Shown here: positions 46,210 to 54,939 of the stretch, in pieces
How positions within the stretch are numbered: the first letter of the stretch is position 1
How the letters are laid out: each line of letters begins with the position of its first letter
NCBI RefSeq assembly: GCF_022048975.1
Contig: NZ_JAKMHX010000023.1
Location: 1 to 64,000 of the forward strand
Source of the DNA: Sporosarcina cyprini
GTDB taxonomy: Bacteria > Bacillota > Bacilli > Bacillales_A > Planococcaceae
Length of the DNA: 64,000 bases
Direction of reading: 5' to 3'
Made by a program: the position numbers and the translations under genes
Notes under the pieces: model-generated
Told to the model about the DNA's origin: nothing
What the model saw: the letters and a program-made list of their open reading frames with translations, nothing else
Databases searched by the model: none

Positions 46210-46848
46210 TTATTCAATACTCTCAATGACGGAGGTCACTTTAAATTCATTGTCATCCGTTTTATGGCTATATTCGCGTTTGATTTCCCCGAAGCCTTCT
46301 GCAAAATAAACGCGGGAAACAGCCCCATCTTCATAAGTATGTTCAATAATGACGACATCCTGGAATGACTGCAGAGGTGTGTCCAGCTCGGCATCGGTGG
46401 CCGTCACTGTCCATTTATCAAACGTATCGCCTTTCTCTAATGGAAATTGCAAATACGTCCCAATAGGTTGCATGTCTCGAATTGTCTCTAATGTGGTGGC
46501 AACCCCTTCGGCATCGGACGGCTCCTGCTGAAGAAGGGTGATTTGATTATCGCCCAGGCGGTACGAGCGGAGCATCTCCATGCCGCCATTATCTTCATAT
46601 ACATTCACATGATGATCATCCAGCCATTCCGTGCGTAATGTGTAGGTTGCATACTCATTCCCATCGCCCAGAAAGTGAGCGATTGAACCGTCCTGCAAGA
46701 AATAGTCTTTCATGTTGGTGGTGTTCTCCGACTGAATCGTGTCATTCTGTTCAGAGCTGGACGGAACCTCAGTTGAATCTGGCGGTGTCTCTTTTGTACA
46801 AGCCATCAGCAGTAGCGGCAACAATAAAAGGAACGTAAATTTCTTCAT
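46210..46848 (-). CDS. Secreted lipoprotein, unknown function
   Basis: 212 residues. Lipoprotein signal MKKFTFLLLLPLLLMAC with Cys17, then a Ser/Thr/Asn linker (about 20-45) and an all-beta domain (about 50-210) with GTYLQFPLEKGDTFDKW and YFAEGFGEIKREY, typical of small DUF-type secreted domains that follow cell-wall stress or sporulation genes; I cannot name the family. AAGGAG lies 8 bases before the ATG at 46848. An upstream in-frame extension has no ribosome site and would bury the signal. Confidence 0.82.
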   Translation of the reverse strand: MKKFTFLLLLPLLLMACTKETPPDSTEVPSSSEQNDTIQSENTTNMKDYFLQDGSIAHFLGDGNEYATYTLRTEWLDDHHVNVYEDNGGMEMLRSYRLGDNQITLLQQEPSDAEGVATTLETIRDMQPIGTYLQFPLEKGDTFDKWTVTATDAELDTPLQSFQDVVIIEHTYEDGAVSRVYFAEGFGEIKREYSHKTDDNEFKVTSVIESIE

Positions 46849-46933
46849 AAAGGCCACTCCTTTTTCACTTTTTCTAAGTATACCGTGATGCATGGCAGTA
46901 ATCAAAAAGCAGCGGCAACGATCAGCCATCGGA

Positions 46934-48004
46934 TTAATAGCGTGACAGAAAATACGCCTCGTTGAAAAGAACACATGGGTGATCAGGAACCAGGTTCTTC
47001 GCCTGTCTGTGTGCTTCATACGCTTTGTCGATTTGTCCCAGTTTGTCATAGCAGTACGTCAGTTGAATCAGGGGCATCCATGTCCAGGAGGCTTGATTAA
47101 TAATGCCCATTGTTTTCGGCTGTTGCAGCGAGAGGATTAATTCCAGCCAATAGATGGCTTTGTCATAATCTTCGTGTTCGATGTAGTACTGGCCAATCTC
47201 ACTGCAGGCTTCCCCTCGAGGCAAGTCGTATTCGAATGTCTTCAATAAAGCGGACAGCCGTTTATCCTCATCCATTCCCTTGTAGCAATTTGCCATACTC
47301 AGACAGGCGATGATCTTATCTTCTTTCCAACCTTTTCGACAGTTTAAAAACTTCTCGAATTGGACAACGGCTTCCTCTTTGCGACCGTTGTACATCAATT
47401 CATTCGCAAAATATAACGTATCCCGGGGAGTGAAAACTTCTTGTCTTTCCTGCATGCCTAAATAGATATTCAAATTTCGGGAGGACGGGGGCTTCTCATT
47501 TTTGTGCGTAATCGCCACGTCACTGTCATAGGAAGTTCCGGAAACCTCCATATATTCATGCACTCTGCCGAACCAGCGAAATCCGGCCGCCCTCCTGATA
47601 ATCCGGTTGCGCCGCAAGCTGTACGAAACCTGGCCATTCGGGCCCGTTGTCAGGTGGTAGGGCATCGTCACGCGATCAATGGTACCGTCCAATTTTGCTT
47701 TTAACTCCTGAAATGCCTGACGATCCGGCTCCAGCAGCACATCATCCGCATCCAGCCACAATATGTACTCTTTCGTCGCATGTGCAAAAGAATAATTTCG
47801 AGCCGCCGCAAAATCATCATTCCACTCGAAATCAAACAGGCACTCCGTAAATTCCTTCGCAATCTGCTTGGTGCGATCCACCGAACCCGTGTCTACAATG
47901 ATTATTTCATCCACAAGGTCATAGACCGACTGCAAACATCTTCCGAGCACCGCTTCTTCATCTCGAACAATCATGCAGAGGCTGATCTCGCTAGAACCAC
48001 TCAT
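46934..48004 (-). CDS. Family 2 glycosyltransferase with C-terminal TPR-like repeats
   Basis: 356 residues. The GT-A domain (about 1-200) has LCMIVRDEE, IIIVDTGSVDRTKQIA and the metal-binding LWLDADD, followed by RWFGRVHEY. The C-terminal half (about 205-356) is TPR-like (YFANELMYNGRKEEAVVQFEKFL, EAHRQAKNLVPDHP). This layout matches SunS-type glycosyltransferases that modify peptides or tetratricopeptide-guided acceptors, but no acceptor gene is recognised nearby. AAGAGGGTGG precedes the ATG. It stands alone. Confidence 0.9.
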   Translation of the reverse strand: MSGSSEISLCMIVRDEEAVLGRCLQSVYDLVDEIIIVDTGSVDRTKQIAKEFTECLFDFEWNDDFAAARNYSFAHATKEYILWLDADDVLLEPDRQAFQELKAKLDGTIDRVTMPYHLTTGPNGQVSYSLRRNRIIRRAAGFRWFGRVHEYMEVSGTSYDSDVAITHKNEKPPSSRNLNIYLGMQERQEVFTPRDTLYFANELMYNGRKEEAVVQFEKFLNCRKGWKEDKIIACLSMANCYKGMDEDKRLSALLKTFEYDLPRGEACSEIGQYYIEHEDYDKAIYWLELILSLQQPKTMGIINQASWTWMPLIQLTYCYDKLGQIDKAYEAHRQAKNLVPDHPCVLFNEAYFLSRY

Positions 48005-48182
48005 CTAATTACCACCCTCTTCCTTGGCAGTCGTACATAGTATACGGACTCATGTCACTTATTGTTGGGCGAAGGGTGGAGATTTAAACAGTCAATTTTG
48101 GGTAGTTGGCTGGGGATTATTTGGCGCAGGGCGGTTGGATATGGCATGGGAAGGTTGATAGCTCGTGTTTTGCTTCGACTTA

Positions 48183-48560
48183 CTGGCGTTCGTTTTCATT
48201 AATTGGCGTTCAGCTCGAGTTAATGGCGTTCGTTTTGACTTATTAGCGTTCATCCGGAGTTAATGGCGTTCGTTTTGAGTTATTGGCGTTCAGTCGAAGT
48301 TAATGGCGTTCGTTTTGAGTTATTGGCGTTCAGTTGGAGTTAATGGCGTTCGTTTTGTTTATCTGGCGTTCGTTACGTTTATCTGGCGTTCGTTTTGTTT
48401 ATCTGGCGTTCGTTTTGTTTATCTGGCGTTCATTTTGTTTATCTGGCGTTCATTTTGTTTATCTGGCGTTCATTTTGTTTATCTGGCGTTCGTTTTGTTT
48501 ATCTGGGGTTCGTTTCGTTAATCTGGCGTTCATTTTGTTTATCTGGCGCGCAACATAATA
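48183..48560 (+). repeat. Tandem array, 20-bp period, TGGCGTTCGTTTTG core
   Basis: About nineteen units of TGGCGTTCGTTTTGTTTATC and variants, in exact 20-bp register across the block. The first half alternates two variants (cgttttgagtta and cagt(t/c)gagtta after GGCGTT, a 40-bp superperiod); the second half (48343 on) is almost uniform, suggesting recent expansion. Long frames open on both strands here are artefacts of the period. Flanks 48005-48180 and 48570-48670 hold no gene; the latter has two more degenerate units (GGCGTCC, GACGTCC). Confidence 0.92.
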
Positions 48561-48675
48561 TATTGGCGTCCCCCTCGATATACTGACGTCCCCTTCGATA
48601 TATTGTCCATTCCATCCAATAACCTGCCATTCCCCCGTTGCATATCCGCATCTCAAGTAGACTGGAAACATCAAA

Positions 48676-48703
48676 AATCCCCTTTCGCCTTCGAAAGGGG
48701 ATT
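48676..48703 (-). terminator. Terminator of the symporter-peptidase operon
   Basis: AATCCCCTTTCG (48676-48687) pairs perfectly with CGAAAGGGGATT (48692-48703); on the minus strand it is followed by T5. Confidence 0.88.
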
Positions 48704-48713
48704 ACGTACTTCA

Positions 48714-50396
48714 TTACACCAATTCCAGCGGCTGATCTTCAGATGCTTCTTCCAGCATGTGCACTGTTGTTTTGCGAATCAACATAGGCAGCACACCGAA
48801 TGAGTATGGTTTGTAAACACGCTCTGTCCATTTGTGTCCGTCTTTGCCGTAGACGCCCATATTGACAGAAGGGATGTTTAGTTTCTGGATGGTGTCGAAT
48901 GGAATCGAGTAGATGTGGTTCCATTCCGGCAAGTTGTGGACTAGCGGCTCTAGCTGTTCTTCTGTTTCGTGGATGGACAGGAAGCTGCCGTCCGCCAAGT
49001 ATGGGAAGAATTTCTTCAGTTCGAAACGTTCGCCTGTCAGCTCGCTCATTTCTTTCAGCACGTTCGCGATGGACGACTGGATTTTTTCATCTCGTGCGAC
49101 GTCTGCCTTCAAATAGTTATGAGGCAGGAACGGAGGCGCGAAGAATAAGATGACGCGCGGTCTCTTTTCAGGATCGGCTGCCTGCAAGGCACTGACGATG
49201 GAGAAGCTCGTATCCCGCAAGTCGCCGGTTTGATTTGCGAGCGCTTCGTTAATGATCGATTTTACATCGACGCCGCGCTGAATTAAATACTGCAGATAGT
49301 CATCATATGTTGTCACATCGATATGCCAAGACAAATCGCGTGTCGGCAAGCCAGTGAAATCAATATACTCTTCGAACTGTTGCTGCAGGTACTGTTCCGT
49401 CTCCTCGCAAGCCTCTTTTGCTTCATCAAGCAACTTACCGAGAATTTGCTCGGGTGTATCCTCGTAGACAAAATAGTTGAAGTAGAGATGGCTGCTGATG
49501 GCCGTTTGGACGGTATACAATTCCTTTGTGTCGCGTTGCTGCAGGCAAGTCGGCGGCAGCACGAGCTCGCCAGGAATCTTTTCCGCTAGCGCGTATCGAT
49601 TGTGAATCCGTTCTGTTAATTTGGCGGCGATAAAGTTCGGATCGATGCCCGAGAGTGTATCTCCGACATGGACTTCCTTGCCGTATATATGGAAGCAAGG
49701 CAGAATTTTGCCCGCAGCTCCTGTGTAAATATATCGGTGCGTGTCGCCGTCGTACAATGGCGTGATGAAATCGGTATTGATAGCCATCACAAATGAAAGT
49801 CCTTGATCTGCTTGCAGGCGGTTTAATTCGGAAAGGGCACCGACAATTCCGCGGTGTTCGCTTTCTTCGTCGCCGTTGCAAAGCAGGAGAACATTGCCTG
49901 TCAATTCTTCGGGATGTTCCGAGAAATAAAGAATGTTGGCGATATGGACAGCAGCGCCGCTCTTCATGTCAACAGAACCGCGTCCGAACATCCAGTCACC
50001 CGATAATGCCTCTTCCTGCAATACCGGGTCGCTATCATAGCCGCGGAAGAACACTTCCATCGCATCCGTAGAGAAGGCATCTTGCTTCAGCGGACCGAAA
50101 TCTTCGACTGCGACGGTATCAATATGCGAATGGTAAAGGACTGTTTGGTTTGATTGTTTTCCGCCTTGCACGAAAGCGAAGACATTTTGACGGCCGATTG
50201 GATCTCCTTCAATTGTTTGGAGCCAGAGATGGTCGGGATGCTGTTCGAAATAAGGGAATGACCGGAGAATCCGGTAGATTTCCTGGACAATTTCCACCTC
50301 ACCAAGTGTTCCGTTGATGCTGTTGATGCTTACCAAATGACGAGTCAACATCTCGACCTGTTGTGATACTTCTAATGATCGTAGTTGATTGTACAT
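48714..50396 (-). CDS. M20 family peptidase, RocB-like
   Basis: 560 residues, the long M20 subfamily to which Bacillus RocB (arginine utilisation) belongs. Metal-binding motifs are present: YHSHIDTVAVEDFG, GRGSVDMKSGAA and CNGDEESEHRG. The C-terminal portion (about 350-555) is the RocB-specific extension. The precise substrate is not known even for RocB. AAGGAGG lies 8 bases before ATG 50396. Second gene of an operon with the sodium/alanine symporter, which suggests it works on an imported amino-acid compound. Confidence 0.88.
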   Translation of the reverse strand: MYNQLRSLEVSQQVEMLTRHLVSINSINGTLGEVEIVQEIYRILRSFPYFEQHPDHLWLQTIEGDPIGRQNVFAFVQGGKQSNQTVLYHSHIDTVAVEDFGPLKQDAFSTDAMEVFFRGYDSDPVLQEEALSGDWMFGRGSVDMKSGAAVHIANILYFSEHPEELTGNVLLLCNGDEESEHRGIVGALSELNRLQADQGLSFVMAINTDFITPLYDGDTHRYIYTGAAGKILPCFHIYGKEVHVGDTLSGIDPNFIAAKLTERIHNRYALAEKIPGELVLPPTCLQQRDTKELYTVQTAISSHLYFNYFVYEDTPEQILGKLLDEAKEACEETEQYLQQQFEEYIDFTGLPTRDLSWHIDVTTYDDYLQYLIQRGVDVKSIINEALANQTGDLRDTSFSIVSALQAADPEKRPRVILFFAPPFLPHNYLKADVARDEKIQSSIANVLKEMSELTGERFELKKFFPYLADGSFLSIHETEEQLEPLVHNLPEWNHIYSIPFDTIQKLNIPSVNMGVYGKDGHKWTERVYKPYSFGVLPMLIRKTTVHMLEEASEDQPLELV

Positions 50397-50418
50397 ATCT
50401 CGTGCCTCCTTAATTGAG

Positions 50419-51783
50419 TTATTTTTTCCGTTCGATCGGATAGAGATTTGTAAAATAGTCCTTTGTGATTTCTTTTACTTTTCCGCTTAAGAACAAGACG
50501 GCGATGACGTTCGGAATGACGACAAAGGCGAGCAATAAATCAAGGAACTGCCAGATGAACTGGAGTCCGCCTACAGCCCCGACGAGAATGGCCCCGATGT
50601 AAATGAAGCGCATGACTTTTGAAAATCCTGTCCCGAAAAGGAATTCAGCTTGTTTCTCACCATAGAAAATGATGACGACAACCGTTGTGATAACAAATAA
50701 GAAAAGTGTAGCCGAGACGATCGTTCCAGCAAAGGATGCGCCGAATACTGGCACAAATGCTTCTGTGACCATCGATGAAGCCTGATCTGGTGATATCGTT
50801 TTCCATACGCCTGAAGTCAGGACGACGAGTGCCGTTATCGTACAAACGATGAGCGTATCGACGATTACCTCAAAGACGCCCCAAAAACCTTGTTTCGCCG
50901 GATGATTCGTAATGGCTGCAGAATGGGCGATCGGTGCTGTTCCCATACCGGCTTCATTGGAATAAAGTCCACGAGCAAGTCCCCAGCGAATCGCTGCCGC
51001 CACACCCGCTCCTGCAAAACCGCCTGCTGCTGACATTGGCTTAAATGCATGCTCGAAAATTAATCCGAAGGCTGCAGGGAGTTCCTTCACATTCGCAAAG
51101 ATAACAATTAACGCCGCCACTAGATAGATGACAACCATAAATGGAATCAACTTCTCCGATACTTTCCCGATCGTTTTGATTCCACCGTAGGTAACTAAGA
51201 TCACGAGTAGGGCAACTAGAATGCCAGTAACGATGGGTGGCAACCCGAATGAACCTTTCATTGTTGTCGCGATGGAATTAGACTGCACCATCGTACTTGC
51301 AACAATTTCAATCATGAGCGCAAAGGCCAGAAAAGAAGCGACCTTTTTCCAGCCAAGCCCTTTCCGGATGTAATACATTGGTCCGCCGACATATTCGCCG
51401 GCTTCGTTTTTCTCCCGATAATGCATGCCGAGTACAACTTCTGAGTATTTGGTTCCAATCCCAATTAAAGCAACAAGCCACATCCAGAAGATCGCACCGG
51501 GTCCACCTAGTGCGATGGCTACCGGAACGCCGACGATGTTTGCTGCGCCCATCGTGGAAGCGAGTGCGCTTGTCGTCGCCTGAAATGGCGTCAATGTGCC
51601 GTTCCCTTCGCTCTTCGAAAAAATCTTGCCAAAGGTTTGTTTCATAATATGTGGGAAATAGCGAAACTGGAAAAATCCAAGACGCACCGTTAGAATGATC
51701 CCGCCGCCGATCAGAATGGCGATGATGGGAATGCCCCATATGAAATTTGAAATATCCGCAATGAACTTTGTAAACCCTTCCAT
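50419..51783 (-). CDS. Sodium:alanine symporter (AGCS family)
   Basis: 454 residues, about 11 membrane helices, matching AlsT/AgcS: GGGIILTVRLGFFQFRYFP, TSALASTMGAANIVGVPVAI, GPMYYIRKGLGWK and EAGMGTAPIAHSAA. It imports alanine, glycine or related amino acids with sodium. ATG 51783 is preferred: GAGAGG lies 10 bases upstream, while the in-frame TTG at 51792 is adjacent to it. Its promoter, operators and a cre site lie just upstream and the IclR gene is divergent. Confidence 0.92.
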   Translation of the reverse strand: MEGFTKFIADISNFIWGIPIIAILIGGGIILTVRLGFFQFRYFPHIMKQTFGKIFSKSEGNGTLTPFQATTSALASTMGAANIVGVPVAIALGGPGAIFWMWLVALIGIGTKYSEVVLGMHYREKNEAGEYVGGPMYYIRKGLGWKKVASFLAFALMIEIVASTMVQSNSIATTMKGSFGLPPIVTGILVALLVILVTYGGIKTIGKVSEKLIPFMVVIYLVAALIVIFANVKELPAAFGLIFEHAFKPMSAAGGFAGAGVAAAIRWGLARGLYSNEAGMGTAPIAHSAAITNHPAKQGFWGVFEVIVDTLIVCTITALVVLTSGVWKTISPDQASSMVTEAFVPVFGASFAGTIVSATLFLFVITTVVVIIFYGEKQAEFLFGTGFSKVMRFIYIGAILVGAVGGLQFIWQFLDLLLAFVVIPNVIAVLFLSGKVKEITKDYFTNLYPIERKK

Positions 51784-51812
51784 TTCTCCCAACCTCTCTA
51801 TTTATCTCTCTT

Positions 51813-51828
51813 TAGAAAGCGCTTTCAC
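51813..51828 (-). promoter_or_regulatory. CcpA cre site in the symporter leader
   Basis: The block contains the palindrome AGAAAGCGCTTTC and matches 14 of 16 positions of the cre consensus WTGNNARCGNWWWCAW. It lies between the promoter and the start codon, so CcpA would act as a roadblock. Confidence 0.72.
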
Positions 51829-51841
51829 GTTGTGCGTAAGT

Positions 51842-51877
51842 ATTCCGCATTGTGGAATTAATTCCGCATCGTGAAAT
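51842..51877 (-). promoter_or_regulatory. Two tandem operators, probable IclR sites
   Basis: ATTCCGCATTGTGGAAT (51842-51858) and ATTCCGCATCGTGAAAT (51861-51877) are imperfect palindromes in direct repeat, 19 bp apart, covering the predicted transcription start of the symporter operon and facing the IclR gene. Confidence 0.72.
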
Positions 51878-51886
51878 GTTAATACT

Positions 51887-51916
51887 ATTTTAGTTCTGTT
51901 TTTAGGTGATTGTCAA
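51887..51916 (-). promoter_or_regulatory. Sigma-A promoter of the symporter-peptidase operon
   Basis: Minus strand TTGACA (51916-51911), 18-bp spacer, TAAAAT (51892-51887); the start site would fall on the operators. Confidence 0.75.
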
Positions 51917-52013
51917 TCTCTTTTTCTTTTATATTGGGAAGGGTCAGAAAATTAAAGATGCGAGGGCAGGTCGGTTTTGATACAATATGGGGAAGACGGG
52001 AGGCGAAGCAGAG

Positions 52014-52751
52014 ATGATCCAATCGATAGACCGGGCAATGCTCATCATAGGAGCCATGTCAGAATCAAATAAAGACAAATGGCTCGTCGCCGAATTGGCG
52101 GAAAAGACGGGACTGCCGATCAGTACGGTATATCGGTTGCTGCAATCCCTGGAAATGCATGACCTCGTTTCTCAAATTGAACATACGAAACAATATGAAC
52201 TTGGCTATAAATGGGTAGAACTCGGCTTGAAAAAATACGAAAAGCTGGATATCCGGCACGTTGCTCGTCCAATTCTCGAGAAATTGGCGAAAGCTGTGGA
52301 GGAGACGGTCTACTTGAACGCGCCGAATGATGAGGTGTCGATCATCGTCGATCGAATCGATAGTCCGCGAAATGTCCGGATTATCGATAGCATCGGTGAA
52401 CGCATTCCGATGCATATCGGGGCAGCGAACAAAACGATGCTGGCATATGCGCCGCCCCAAACAACGGAAGCGCTGCTCAAACGGCTGATTACAGAAGAGG
52501 ATGTGCGGATTGAGTTCCAGCAACAATTGCGGTCCATCAAACGGAAAGGCTTTGCTATTAGCAGAGGCGAAAAGACAAAAGGGACCTTAGCCGTCGGGGC
52601 ACCGGTCTTTGATTTCGAAGGTAGGGTACTTGGGGCTATCAGCATCGAGGCGCTTGAAATGCAAACAACGGAAGATCAGCTGGATCTTTTTATTGAAAAA
52701 GTGACGGAAGCGGCTGAAGAGATTTCTTCCGCGATGGGGCAAAGCAATTAA
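52014..52751 (+). CDS. IclR-family transcriptional regulator
   Basis: 245 residues: N-terminal winged helix (about 1-65, with AELAEKTGLPISTVYRLLQSLE) and the IclR effector domain (about 75-245, with LAKAVEETVYLN, PMHIGAANKTMLAY and GAISIEAL). ATG 52014 is chosen since GGGAGGCG lies about 9 bases upstream; an in-frame ATG at 51987 has no ribosome site. It is divergent from the symporter-peptidase operon, whose promoter carries paired palindromes, so it probably represses that operon until a substrate-derived ligand binds. Confidence 0.9.
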   Translation: MIQSIDRAMLIIGAMSESNKDKWLVAELAEKTGLPISTVYRLLQSLEMHDLVSQIEHTKQYELGYKWVELGLKKYEKLDIRHVARPILEKLAKAVEETVYLNAPNDEVSIIVDRIDSPRNVRIIDSIGERIPMHIGAANKTMLAYAPPQTTEALLKRLITEEDVRIEFQQQLRSIKRKGFAISRGEKTKGTLAVGAPVFDFEGRVLGAISIEALEMQTTEDQLDLFIEKVTEAAEEISSAMGQSN

Positions 52752-52766
52752 ATAGACGACGAGTTG

Positions 52767-52807
52767 AAAACGCAGGAATTGCATAAATTCCATGCGTTTT
52801 ATTTTTT
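52767..52807 (+). terminator. Terminator after the iclR-type gene
   Basis: AAAACGCA/TGCGTTTT and GGAATT/AAATTCC pair between 52767 and 52800, then ATTTTTT. Confidence 0.82.
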
Positions 52808-52907
52808 GAGTTAGTCCAGCTGCTATAATCAGATAATATCGAAATATGTTACAATGGATAGTAAAATTTACCGTTACTCGAGACTGTAATGAAAGGGGGA
52901 GACACAT

Positions 52908-54620
52908 GTGGGAATAGCAGTGGAAGATATCGTAAACCTGCCGCTTCTAGAAGGGGCTTCCATAGTGACAGCGAAAGATCGGGTCAGCGAACGCATTGTC
53001 GAATGGGTGTCAGTCATTGAAAATCCGGTTGAGAATTTTGTCAGAGATAATGAATTTGTTTTAAGTACAGGGATCGGATGCTATGGAGATCCATTAAAAC
53101 TATTGAAGTTTGTTGAGGATGTTTATAATTCGGGAGCATCCGTTTTGGCAATTGCAACAGGCCGGCATGTATTTTCCATCCCTGCAGAGATTATTCAATA
53201 TGCAGAGGAAAGAGGATTTATCATCATGGAAATTCCATGGGAGATCCGGTTTGCAGATATTGTTCATGAAATCATGAGTTGTTTAATCGATTTGCGGCAA
53301 GGCCAGGCAGACCGGCCAAAAGATGTGCAACAGCAGCTGATTCAAATGATTTTAGAAGGAAAATCGATTGGCCAGCTTGCGGAGTTGATCGAAGGGGAAC
53401 TGGAAGTGGCTGTTTTAATTTTTGACGAGAAGGGAAGGTGCGCGGCGGGCAGTGCGAATACAGATCGGATAGAAAGCCTGAAGGATGGTGAAACGGATAA
53501 AAGCATCGAAATTAGAGATTCCCATCATCCTATGCATGCCAGAGCGCGTAAAGTGGATGATGAAGAAGGTCAATTAATTCATTTCACAATCAAATCAAAT
53601 GGTGTGTATAAAGGGGATTATTATTTGCTATGTGAGGCGGACCGGGAACTGAGCTTACAGGAGCTGGCCATTGCTGAGCAAGGAGTGGCGGCTGCGGCCT
53701 TATGGTTTTCAAGAGATAATGCCGTCATGGAAGCCGAAAGCCGGATGCAAAATGAATTTCTGTTAAGTCTTGCGATGGGACATCAAATGTCAGCAGATCA
53801 TATTGACGCACATGCCGAGTTTTTCCGTTATGATTTGTCGCTCCCTTATGACTGTATTGTCGGTCGCCCGGAAAATCTGGAGCGGCTCCATCTAGAAAAT
53901 CCTTCTTATGAAAAGCCGGCATTGGAGAGGATCCATACATTCATCAAGGATGGCATGTTGTATGCTGCGGAAAATGTGCATCGGCGATTGTTGTATGCAT
54001 ATAAAAATGCTGAAATTATTATTTACTTGGAAACTTCAAATGGAACTGCTGCTGATACGGCCAATCAATTCTTGGATCTAGTGGAAAGGCGGTTTAGCCA
54101 CCTGTTGCCGGAAGTTGTATTTTCGTGGGGGATCGGCCGGCAAAAGGATGGTGTTTGGGAATTTGCCAACAGCTTTACGAAAGCGAAAGCAGCGCTCGAT
54201 ATGGGAAGAAACCAAATGGGGATTGGAAAGAGGACGTATTTTGACGAAACACAAATGAACCGATTGCTGCTGAATTTGGCTATTACGAAGGATGTCCAGC
54301 AAATCACCTCTTCCATCGTCGCGCCGCTGGTTGAATATGACGACCAAAAAGGGATGGATCTGATTCATACGTTTTCGGTCTATCGCAATAACTGCGGAAA
54401 TGTCAGCCAGACAGCTCGGAAATTAAACTTGCACCGCCAATCTCTATTGTATCGACTGCGAAAAATTGAAACGTTGACAGGCCGTTCCATTGCAGATCCC
54501 GACCATTCCTTTCTTCTTGAACTAAGCATTCGAGTGTGGAAAACAGGCGTTCAGAACATGGAGGAGCATCTGGATTCCATATTGGAAAGAAATAAGCCGG
54601 CAGCGGATGGTTACCATTAA
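52908..54620 (+). CDS. PucR-family regulator, likely controls the ectoine operon
   Basis: 570 residues. N-terminal PucR domain (about 5-125), central CdaR GGDEF-like domain (about 290-420), and C-terminal PucR helix-turn-helix (about 500-560) with GNVSQTARKLNLHRQSLLYRLRKIE. PucR-type proteins respond to small metabolites and switch catabolic operons. GGGGGAG lies 7 bases before the GTG. It ends at a terminator, then the ectoine breakdown genes start 320 bases later in the same direction, so it is the natural candidate regulator of that operon. Confidence 0.88.
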   Translation: MGIAVEDIVNLPLLEGASIVTAKDRVSERIVEWVSVIENPVENFVRDNEFVLSTGIGCYGDPLKLLKFVEDVYNSGASVLAIATGRHVFSIPAEIIQYAEERGFIIMEIPWEIRFADIVHEIMSCLIDLRQGQADRPKDVQQQLIQMILEGKSIGQLAELIEGELEVAVLIFDEKGRCAAGSANTDRIESLKDGETDKSIEIRDSHHPMHARARKVDDEEGQLIHFTIKSNGVYKGDYYLLCEADRELSLQELAIAEQGVAAAALWFSRDNAVMEAESRMQNEFLLSLAMGHQMSADHIDAHAEFFRYDLSLPYDCIVGRPENLERLHLENPSYEKPALERIHTFIKDGMLYAAENVHRRLLYAYKNAEIIIYLETSNGTAADTANQFLDLVERRFSHLLPEVVFSWGIGRQKDGVWEFANSFTKAKAALDMGRNQMGIGKRTYFDETQMNRLLLNLAITKDVQQITSSIVAPLVEYDDQKGMDLIHTFSVYRNNCGNVSQTARKLNLHRQSLLYRLRKIETLTGRSIADPDHSFLLELSIRVWKTGVQNMEEHLDSILERNKPAADGYH

Positions 54621-54673
54621 TTCGAAAATGGAATTAGTCTTGTACAGTGAGACGTATCCGTAAAATAATTGTG

Positions 54674-54701
54674 AAAAGGAGTCGATTTCGGCTCCTTTTT
54701 T
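54674..54701 (+). terminator. Terminator after the pucR-type gene
   Basis: AAAAGGAG(TCG) pairs with (CGG)CTCCTTTT around ATTT, followed by T-rich sequence. Confidence 0.85.
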
Positions 54702-54739
54702 GTCGTTCTCAAATTATCGGGTGATGAATTAAAAAAAGT

Positions 54740-54807
54740 GTATGAAAAAAGGGAGTGGAAGTTCATACAAAATAGACGGTGAATTTATATTATTCAGATT
54801 ATATACT
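54740..54807 (+). promoter_or_regulatory. Putative promoter and operator of the ectoine operon
   Basis: The perfect inverted repeat GTATGAA (54740-54746) / TTCATAC (54762-54768) may be the PucR site. A -35-like TTCATA (54762) with -10 TATATT (54786) at 18 bp, and TATACT at 54802, lie beside it; which is used is unclear. The rest of the 320-bp gap holds no gene. Confidence 0.5.
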
Positions 54808-54939
54808 GGCTGTAATGAAATAGGAAGGTAGTTTGTGAATCTATTAGAGCTTTAGAGCCTAATTGAGTTGGTAAATTGGATGCTGGCTGCACTGGAGCGA
54901 TGCCGAGAAGTAACGAATCATGATGAGGAGGGTTTGAAG

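Noticed and set aside
46849..47049. 67-residue N-terminal extension of the lipoprotein
   Set aside because: It would bury the lipoprotein signal and has no ribosome site; ATG at 46848 has AAGGAG 8 bases upstream.
48183..48560. CRISPR array
   Set aside because: Units are contiguous with a 20-bp step and no unique spacers, and no cas genes are present.
48303..48714. Several open frames on both strands giving repeats like FVYLAFILFIW or DKQNERQIN
   Set aside because: They follow the 20-bp repeat, which keeps three frames open; there is no ribosome site and no domain.
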